Shown one piece after another: positions 6,748-11,338 of a stretch of 11,338 nt of DNA. The DNA is from an uncultured Caulobacteraceae bacterium (GTDB lineage: Bacteria; Pseudomonadota; Alphaproteobacteria; Caulobacterales; Caulobacteraceae). The notes beneath the pieces were generated by a model. It did no database searches, was not told the DNA's origin, and was given only the letters and a program-made list of their open reading frames with translations. The stretch spans positions 1 through 11,338 of the forward strand of contig CALEOQ010000256.1 of the NCBI GenBank assembly GCA_937910255.1, read 5' to 3'. Numbering within the stretch: position 1 is the first letter of the stretch; each line of letters opens with the position of its first letter. The translations under genes and the position numbers were made by a program.

Positions 6748-7942
6748 GAGCGACCCGAGCCCGCGCCGATATGATCTGGACTGGATCCGCATCGGCGCCT
6801 TCTTCCTGCTGATCCTCTATCACGTGGGCATGTTCTATGTGCCCTGGGACTGGCATGTGAAGAGCCCCCAACCGCTCGCCTGGCTCGAGCCCGTGATGCT
6901 GGCGACCAATCCCTGGCGGCTCTCCCTATTGTTTCTGGTCTCCGGCGCGGCGACCCGTTTTATGGCCGACAAGCTGGCGCCCAACACCCTGGCGGGACAG
7001 CGCACGGCCAGGCTTCTGCCGCCGCTGGTCTTCGGCATGCTGATCGTCGTGCCGCCCCAGTCCTATTATGAAATCGTCGAGCAACTGGGCTTTGACCAGG
7101 GCTATCTCGCCTTCTATGGCCGCTATCTGACGGCGTCGGGGAACTGGTGCGACGCCGATGGCTGCCTGATCACGCCGACCTGGAACCACCTTTGGTTCGT
7201 GGCCTATCTGCTGGTCTACACCCTCGTCCTGGCCGGCCTGATCGCCTGGGCCAGGCCCGCCCTGCTCCGGCTGGAACAGGCCTTGGAGCGCCTCCCGGCC
7301 TGGGCGCTCCTGCTCATTCCCATCGCGCTGTTGGGACTCGCCCGCGCCATCCTCTTGCCGAGGTTCGGGGTGACCCACGCCCTGGTGGACGACTGGTACA
7401 ATCACGTCCTGTCGTTCAGCATGTTCCTGTTCGGCTATCTCGCGGCCAAGTCCGAGATCATCCGAGGCCGCCTGATTGGCCTGCGCTGGCCCGCCCTGAT
7501 CCTGGCGCTCGGCGCCTATCTGGCCTTCAGCCACTATGCCTGGACCTGGCGGGACGCCGCGACCGATCCGGCCGCCAGCCTCGTGCTGGTCATGCGCTTC
7601 GTCTACGCCGTCGACCAATGGTGCGCCATCGCCGCCATCCTGGGGTTCGGCGCTAGACACCTCAACCGCGGGCATCCGGCCCTGAGCTACCTGACCCTGG
7701 CGGTCTTCCCCTACTACATCGTCCACCAGACCGTGATCGTCGTCGCCGGCCATCACCTGGCGCAGGCGGGGCTGCCCCAAGGCGTCGAGGCCGCCCTGCT
7801 GATCGGCCTTACCGTGGCCGCCTGCGGCGCGACCTATGAAGTCGTCCGCCGGGTCGCCCTGCTCCGCCCACTCTTTGGGTTGAAACCGCAGGCGCCCGTC
7901 GTGACGACAACCGAACCGGTCTTGCCAGTTCAGAATGGATAA
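6746..7942 (+). CDS. Membrane acyltransferase-3 family protein (OpgC/MdoC-like)
   Basis: 398 residues. It opens with RRYDLDWIRIGAFFLLILYHVGMFY, the standard beginning of acyltransferase-3 proteins, with the conserved histidine (His26) at the end of the first membrane helix. About ten hydrophobic segments run to residue 370, and HLWFVAYLL (148-156) is also typical. These inner-membrane enzymes transfer acyl groups such as succinyl or acetyl to glycans or other acceptors; the OpgC subgroup modifies periplasmic glucans. Cys135 and Cys140 lie in a loop predicted to be non-membrane and may form a disulfide. The substrate cannot be inferred. GGAG at 6734-6737 is well spaced (8 bases) for the ATG at 6746. 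The start overlaps the likely start of the divergent LytTR gene, so the promoter must lie inside that gene's 5' coding region. This arrangement suggests, but does not prove, that LytTR regulator 2 controls it. Confidence 0.9.
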   Translation: MSDPSPRRYDLDWIRIGAFFLLILYHVGMFYVPWDWHVKSPQPLAWLEPVMLATNPWRLSLLFLVSGAATRFMADKLAPNTLAGQRTARLLPPLVFGMLIVVPPQSYYEIVEQLGFDQGYLAFYGRYLTASGNWCDADGCLITPTWNHLWFVAYLLVYTLVLAGLIAWARPALLRLEQALERLPAWALLLIPIALLGLARAILLPRFGVTHALVDDWYNHVLSFSMFLFGYLAAKSEIIRGRLIGLRWPALILALGAYLAFSHYAWTWRDAATDPAASLVLVMRFVYAVDQWCAIAAILGFGARHLNRGHPALSYLTLAVFPYYIVHQTVIVVAGHHLAQAGLPQGVEAALLIGLTVAACGATYEVVRRVALLRPLFGLKPQAPVVTTTEPVLPVQNG

Positions 7943-8215
7943 GGAACTTTCTGACGCCTCGTCCGACGCCTTAGGCCTCTAGGAGGACCTCTGCCGTCAG
8001 GCAAAGTTTTGGGGCGCAGGCGCCATCAAGCCGCGCCAAAGGGGTTAGTTGCGGCTGGCTGCAACGTGTTGGCGACGGCGTTGGCGCATTGATGCGGCCG
8101 AAGGGGCTAGCTCAAGCGTGGAACGCCTCCAGCCTAGCCTTCTCGGATTTCGCATAGCCAATCACGTCGATCGCCACCGGCGGCCCACGCGGACATCATG
8201 GCCACAGGCGAGGCT
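7943..8215. other. Intergenic spacer between convergent genes
   Basis: This stretch of 273 bases holds no convincing gene. It contains the candidate terminator at 7945-8010 and a second imperfect inverted repeat, AAGGGGCTAG (8101-8110) with CTAGCCTT (8134-8141), which encloses a small GCGT/ACGC hairpin (8116-8126). That repeat could end the minus-strand transcript coming from the right. Confidence 0.45.
7945..8010 (+). terminator. Candidate structured terminator after the acyltransferase
   Basis: Three bases past the stop, AACTTT-CTGACG (7945-7956) can pair with CGTCAG (7995-8000) and AAAGTT (8003-8008), leaving a two-base bulge, and the right arm ends in TTTT (8007-8010). A nested hairpin pairs AGGCCTC (7973-7979) with GAGG-a-CCT (7983-7990). 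The long interior loop makes it non-classical, but the position right behind a stop and before a convergent gene fits transcription termination. Confidence 0.35.
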
Positions 8216-8641
8216 TCAGAGCGTTCGCTCGACGATCGGGTCGTGCACGGCCTCCAGCCAGCGGCCCAGTCGAGAGGGGTCGCCCGCCACGCGGATCTCG
8301 CCCGTCCGGAGGTACTTTTCGCGGAGGAGCTGGTAGGCTGGGTCGACGCTTCGCAATCGGTTCAGCTCTCGGGCGGCGGCGGCTGTCGCCTCCACGGTCA
8401 CGTCGCCGCGCTCGTTCCGCAAGGCTCCGATCCTGTATGACGGCTTGCCGCCGACGATGTCGAAGCGGATCCCCTGGACGAGGTCGTCGGCCAGTTCGAC
8501 CCCATCGACGTAGCGCTCGACCAGGGACAGGTTGAGGTTCGGCGCAGGGCGTGACCGGGAGGCGGTCTCGCACATCAGGGTCCCCACCATCTCGAACCAG
8601 GCCGCCGTGCCGTGACGGAATTTGGTCTCTGCGGGCATCAT
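8216..8641 (-). CDS. Small conserved protein of unknown function
   Basis: 141 residues, apparently complete and soluble, with no signal peptide or membrane segment. On the minus strand a strong AGGAGG ribosome site (8652-8647) sits 5 bases before the ATG at 8641 and 8 bases before a second ATG at 8638. The sequence looks conserved and folded: RFDIVGGKPSYRIGA (59-73), ERGDVTVEATAAAARELN (77-94), DPAYQLLREKY (100-110), then TGEIRVAGDPSRLGRWLEAV (112-131) and HDPIVERT. The late tGe-x-GDp-x-l-x-W pattern loosely recalls SCP2-like lipid-binding domains, but I would not assign that fold. It starts 58 bases after the end of the MDR oxidoreductase on the same strand and is probably translated from the same transcript, suggesting a linked role. 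Confidence 0.82.
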   Translation of the reverse strand: MMPAETKFRHGTAAWFEMVGTLMCETASRSRPAPNLNLSLVERYVDGVELADDLVQGIRFDIVGGKPSYRIGALRNERGDVTVEATAAAARELNRLRSVDPAYQLLREKYLRTGEIRVAGDPSRLGRWLEAVHDPIVERTL

Positions 8642-8699
8642 CTATTCCTCCTGCCGTGCGCCGTCGGCACCGCGGATGGACACGCCTCTGACGCGCGGA

Positions 8700-9716
8700 T
8701 CATGTCGTCGTCAGCACGATCTTCCCCTGGATGCCGCCTCTGGCGGCGCGCAGGTGCGCTTTATGAGCTTCGGAGAGCTGGAACTCGCTATCGATCGCCG
8801 AGCGGATGGCGCCGTCATTGAGCAGCCTGCCGACTTCCGCAAGCTGGACGCCGCTCGACCGGACCTGGATCGTGGAAACCGTCAAGCCCAGCGCCGCGGC
8901 CTCCACCTCACCGGAAAAGCCCAACGGAAAGATCGGGAACAATGCCCCGCCACGCCTCAGGGTGCGCAGGAAGCGACCGGTCGTCGGACCACCGACGGCG
9001 TCGACGACCAGGTCGATGTCGCGGGCGGCCTCCTCGGGGATCATCTTGGTGTAGTCGATGAAGTCGTCGACGCCGAGCTCGCGCAGGAAGCTCTCGTGCG
9101 GGGTGGACGCCACCGCGACCACTCGGGCGCCCTTCAACTTGGCGATCTGGACGGCGAAGTGCCCCACCCCGCCTGCAGCGCCATTGACGAGAACGGTCCT
9201 GCCCTCAAGCGGCACGGGCTCATGCCTCTTGGACTGAAGGGGGTTGGGCTCATCATGCCCCACCTCGACCATGAACTGCCAGGCGGTGAGCAGCGACATG
9301 GGCGAGGCGGCGGCATGCCGGTGATCGATCCCAGCCGGCTTGTGGGCGACCTCGGAGGCCGCGACGCTGACATACTCGGCATAGGCCTTGCTCTCGCCAG
9401 CAAGGCCGGCGGGAAAGCGCACCATCGAATAGACTTCGTCACCGACAGAGAAGTCGGCGACGTCGTCGGCGACCGCCTCGACAACGCCCGAGATATCCGT
9501 GCCCGGGATGGCCGGGAACGCCACCTCCGGCCGCCATTCGGGCGGGAGCATCTCGTAGCCTTGCCGCAGGTACCAATCAGGCGGGTTGAGGCCGACGGCG
9601 TGAACGCGAACGCGCACTTCGCCGGCCTTGAGCTCGGGTCTCGGCGCGTCCTCATAGACCAGGACTTCGGGACCGCCGAACCTATGGAACCGAACCGCCT
9701 TCATCGTGTCGCTCAT
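8700..9716 (-). CDS. NADP-dependent oxidoreductase, quinone oxidoreductase-like MDR family
   Basis: 338 residues from the ATG at 9716. It is a zinc-independent medium-chain dehydrogenase/reductase. The N-terminal half has MKAVRFHRFGGPEVL (residues 5-19), VHAVGLNPPDWYLRQG and FPAIPGTDISGVVEAV. The nucleotide-binding loop is VNGAAGGVGHFAVQIAK (177-193), followed by AVGG near 240; the C-terminus is the usual GGIQGKIVL. It probably reduces quinones or activated alkenes with NADPH in the cytosol. The longer linker before the loop, containing NPLQSKRHEPVPLEG, occurs in a known variant of the family. On the minus strand AGAGGG (9726-9721) lies 4 bases before the ATG; the overlapping GTG at 9719 is too close to it. 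It is divergent from a LysR gene, the classic layout for an oxidoreductase controlled by its neighbour, and the small conserved gene follows it. Confidence 0.93.
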   Translation of the reverse strand: MSDTMKAVRFHRFGGPEVLVYEDAPRPELKAGEVRVRVHAVGLNPPDWYLRQGYEMLPPEWRPEVAFPAIPGTDISGVVEAVADDVADFSVGDEVYSMVRFPAGLAGESKAYAEYVSVAASEVAHKPAGIDHRHAAASPMSLLTAWQFMVEVGHDEPNPLQSKRHEPVPLEGRTVLVNGAAGGVGHFAVQIAKLKGARVVAVASTPHESFLRELGVDDFIDYTKMIPEEAARDIDLVVDAVGGPTTGRFLRTLRRGGALFPIFPLGFSGEVEAAALGLTVSTIQVRSSGVQLAEVGRLLNDGAIRSAIDSEFQLSEAHKAHLRAARGGIQGKIVLTTT

Positions 9717-9760
9717 CACACCCTCTAGGAATCTGCTCTAGCGGCGAGATGGGGAAGCGC
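9717..9760. promoter_or_regulatory. Divergent control region between oxidoreductase and LysR gene
   Basis: CTCTAG occurs twice (9723-9728 and 9736-9741), giving CTAG-N9-CTAG, which has dyad symmetry because CTAG is its own complement. A GANTC site, GAATC (9729-9733), lies between the copies. LysR proteins usually bind a T-N11-A dyad in such divergent regions; the spacing here (T-N13-A between the TAG and CTA halves) does not fit exactly, so this is only a candidate operator. If the LysR start is really at 9803-9815 the region is roughly twice as wide. Confidence 0.3.
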
Positions 9761-10744
9761 ATGGAGATTGATAATGCGTCCGCTTGGCGGTTCAGTCATG
9801 CCATGATGGAACAAATGATCTTCGAGAGACTCGCTGGCCTGGTGGCCTTCGCGCGGGCCGGGTCCCTAGGCAGCTACACCGCCGCCGCACGGTCGCTGTC
9901 GATCTCGCCTTCAGCTGTGAGCAAGAGCATCCAGAGGCTCGAGCGTCATCTCAAGGTATCGCTTTTCACCCGCACCACCCGCTCCTTGACGCTCACACCG
10001 GAGGGCCGCGAGCTGCATGAGCACGCCCTGAGACTGCTTCGCGACGCCGAGGCGTTCGAGCAGACGGCGATGACGGCGCGCTCCGAGCCGTCAGGGGCCT
10101 TGAAGATCGCAGCCCCGCTGCCGATCGGGCTCCATGTCATCGCCCCCGCGCTGCCGGGGTTCCAGAAGCTCTACCCCAAGGTGACGGTCGATCTACGTTT
10201 GAGCGACCAGTTCGTCGATCTGATTGAGGAAGGCGTCGATGTTGCGGTGCGCATCGGTGAGTTGGCGGATTCGCGGCTGCTGTCGAAAACCCTGGCGCCC
10301 CATCGGCTCTGCTGCTTCGCCTCGCCAACCTATCTCGCCGCGCGGGGCGCGCCGGTCCATCCGGACGCTTTGGACGGACACGACACCGTCAACTTGCGCT
10401 ACCAGAGCACAGGCCGGGCGATGCGATGGCCCTTCCAACTTGGCGACCGGGTAATCGAAGTCTTGCCGCCGTCGGGCGCCATCGTCGACGCCAGCGAGGC
10501 GGTGGTGGCGGTCATTGCTGCTGGGGGCGGCATAGGGATGAGCGCGACCTTCATCGCCGCGCCCCACGTGGCGCGGGGCGAACTCGTCCCTGTGCTCGCT
10601 GAATTCGCCGTCGAGCGACATAATATCACGGCCCTGTGGCCTGAAAGCCGCCGCGCCAATCCGGCCGTCCGCGCCTTCCTGACGCTGCTGCAGGAGGTGT
10701 TCAGCGAGAGAATGGCGATCACTCCGCGCGCGACCTCGTCCTAG
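9761..10744 (+). CDS. LysR-family transcriptional regulator
   Basis: 327 residues from the ATG at 9761. The N-terminal winged helix-turn-helix (about 22-81) is clear: FERLAGLVAFARAGSLGSYT, then AAARSLSISPSAVSKSIQRL and LFTRTTRSLTLTPEG. The remainder is the periplasmic-binding-protein-like effector domain, including GALKIAAPLPIG, VDVAVRIGEL and GGGIGMSATFIAAP. Such proteins bind DNA as dimers or tetramers and change activity when a small molecule binds. The start is uncertain: ATG codons at 9749, 9761, 9803, 9806 and 9815 are all in frame. The ATG at 9761 has GGGGA 5 bases upstream, while 9806 or 9815 would give the usual short LysR N-terminus. Its likely target is the divergent oxidoreductase, with autoregulation probable. 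The effector is not inferable. Confidence 0.93.
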   Translation: MEIDNASAWRFSHAMMEQMIFERLAGLVAFARAGSLGSYTAAARSLSISPSAVSKSIQRLERHLKVSLFTRTTRSLTLTPEGRELHEHALRLLRDAEAFEQTAMTARSEPSGALKIAAPLPIGLHVIAPALPGFQKLYPKVTVDLRLSDQFVDLIEEGVDVAVRIGELADSRLLSKTLAPHRLCCFASPTYLAARGAPVHPDALDGHDTVNLRYQSTGRAMRWPFQLGDRVIEVLPPSGAIVDASEAVVAVIAAGGGIGMSATFIAAPHVARGELVPVLAEFAVERHNITALWPESRRANPAVRAFLTLLQEVFSERMAITPRATSS

Positions 10745-10755
10745 ATCTTGGATGG

Positions 10756-10800
10756 GGCCGGCCGAGCAGGGTTCGGGTGCTTGTGCGGTGCCTGCCGGCC
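10756..10800 (+). terminator. Inverted repeat downstream of LysR; weak terminator candidate
   Basis: GGCCGG (10756-10761) and CAGG (10766-10769) can pair with CCTG (10791-10794) and CCGGCC (10795-10800) in an imperfect stem starting 11 bases after the LysR stop. There is no T-run, so the evidence is positional and structural only. Confidence 0.25.
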
Positions 10801-10850
10801 TCTGAGCGCCGAACGGTCGCGACCACATCGACGCCGAGGACCGGGCCAGG

Positions 10851-10891
10851 CGCCCACGCGCGCGCGTGGGCGGCGAGAGCGTAGGCTCTCG
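10851..10891. repeat. Perfect 22-bp palindrome followed by a second hairpin
   Basis: Bases 10851-10872 form a perfect palindrome: CGCCCACGCGC followed by its exact reverse complement. Two bases later CGAGAGC (10874-10880) pairs with GCTCTCG (10885-10891) around GTAG. The palindrome lies just beyond the recognisable end of the SDR remnant and the second hairpin straddles it, between that remnant and the LysR gene. The pair could stop transcripts from either side, though no T-runs are present. Confidence 0.5.
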
Positions 10892-11053
10892 AGTTCGCCC
10901 AGGCCGCCCCGACGGGCTTCGGCCCCTGCCCGCCGCAGCGCCAGCGCCGCCCGATGCGAGCGCGCAAGGCCCCACCTGATGGCCGTCGCCGAGCAGCTAG
11001 GCGACGACCTCCGAGCCGACGAAACCCATCGCGCTGGTCACGAACACCTGCAT
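10879..11053 (-). pseudogene. 5' remnant of an NAD-dependent epimerase / atypical SDR gene
   Basis: On the minus strand the ATG at 11053 has GAAGGG as a good ribosome site and begins MQVFVTSAMGFVGSEVVA, the first strand and glycine-rich NAD(P)-binding turn of an extended or atypical short-chain dehydrogenase (family consensus close to VTGATGFVGS). A TAG then interrupts at 10999-10997. The same frame continues LLGDGHQV (10996-10973), as expected after the stop. A frame shift at about 10972 then restores the family sequence GLARSHRAALALRRAGAEA and, a few residues later, GELESLR, ending near 10879. In addition, one of the turn's conserved glycines is Ser (VTSAMG). Family members are about 280-300 residues; only about 58 codons are recognisable and the LysR gene ends at 10744, so most of the gene is gone. 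It is non-functional unless the stop and shift are sequencing errors, which would not restore the missing 3' part. Confidence 0.75.
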
Positions 11054-11079
11054 GGGCGCCCTTCGATTTTCATCTTGCT

Positions 11080-11093
11080 GGTCCCCTGGGACC
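11080..11093. promoter_or_regulatory. Short inverted repeat upstream of the SDR remnant
   Basis: GGTCCC-CT-GGGACC is a perfect six-base inverted repeat ending 27 bases before the remnant's ATG, a position where an operator could sit. With the gene broken, its role is unclear. Confidence 0.25.
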
Positions 11094-11338
11094 GCCCCCT
11101 GAGAGGCGCGCGCCACCACGCTCACCACGGGACCGCGCCGTTGCAACAGCCGTCTTGTCCCGGCAGGGTTGCGCCAAGACCGGACCCCGACGGATCGCCC
11201 TAAAGCGGTCAAAGCGGGATGTATCCGGCGCTCACCTGCGTAGCGGCTGGCCTGCCTGGGTTAGCTGGCGAGCAGGACGGACGCCGCACCCCATGTCCTT
11301 GAGCCATTGCGCCGCCACCGCCCTTGGGTTGCCAGTGG
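11094..11338. other. Right-edge region without a clear gene
   Basis: No convincing complete gene is visible. A direct repeat AAAGCGG occurs at 11202-11208 and 11211-11217. On the minus strand an open frame enters from the right edge and stops with TGA at 11234-11232. Its 34 residues, including AVAAQWLKDMGCGVRPARQ, could be the C-terminus of a gene outside the window, but I do not recognise it. Confidence 0.35.

Noticed and set aside
6926..7780. Minus-strand open frame antisense to the acyltransferase
   Set aside because: Highly polar Gln/Gly/Asp-rich translation typical of the complement of a hydrophobic membrane protein gene.
8622..9728. Plus-strand open frame of 368 codons antisense to the quinone oxidoreductase
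   Set aside because: The opposite strand encodes a complete MDR protein; the antisense translation has no domain pattern.
11094..11212. N-terminal extension of the SDR remnant from a start at 11212
   Set aside because: The residues before MQVFVTS are unlike any Rossmann-fold leader, and the ATG at 11053 has its own ribosome site at the family's usual start.
1..11338. tRNA, rRNA, CRISPR array, insertion sequence, phage or defence-system signatures
   Set aside because: None seen on either strand: no regularly spaced repeats, no transposase-like protein, no cloverleaf-type conserved blocks, and no nuclease, helicase or toxin-antitoxin proteins.

Overview
The window is high-GC DNA (high by eye, not computed) with short intergenic gaps and dense coding on both strands. 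Protein style and gene content point to an alphaproteobacterium of the Caulobacterales (Caulobacter/Phenylobacterium-like): a type I methionine aminopeptidase, two membrane-anchored LytTR regulators, small lipoproteins, and a PaO/VanA-like oxygenase relative. No rRNA, tRNA, CRISPR array, transposase or phage gene was seen. The taxonomic call is an inference from protein character, not from a marker gene.

Layout, left to right. 1-761 (+): methionine aminopeptidase, cut at its 5' end by the window edge. 811-1374 (+): a small lipoprotein of unknown function. 1457-4438 (-): a DUF3313-type lipoprotein, then a four-TM LytTR regulator, then a relative of Rieske ring-hydroxylating oxygenases. That last gene keeps its mononuclear-iron domain but has lost the whole 2Fe-2S cluster-binding segment. 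4439-4752: a gene-free spacer with two perfect GC-rich hairpins. 4753-6747 (-): a second four-TM LytTR regulator followed by a CurA/leukotriene-B4-dehydrogenase-like reductase. 6746-7942 (+): a membrane acyltransferase-3/OpgC-like protein whose start codon overlaps, head to head, the likely start codon of the second LytTR gene. 7943-8215: spacer with inverted repeats between convergent genes. 8216-9716 (-): a quinone-oxidoreductase-like MDR enzyme and a small conserved protein, probably one transcript. 9761-10744 (+): a LysR regulator divergent from that pair. 10745-11338: decayed DNA holding the 5' end of an NAD-dependent epimerase/SDR gene broken by a stop codon and a frameshift, plus several palindromes.

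The genes do not form one obvious pathway. The functional units that can be argued are: LysR with the divergent MDR oxidoreductase and the small conserved protein; LytTR regulator 2 with the divergent acyltransferase; and LytTR regulator 1 with the co-oriented oxygenase relative. The observations most worth a second look are the oxygenase relative without a Rieske cluster, the zero-spacing head-to-head LytTR/acyltransferase pair, and the SDR pseudogene. I found no convincing evidence of a complete new defence, secretion or biosynthetic system.
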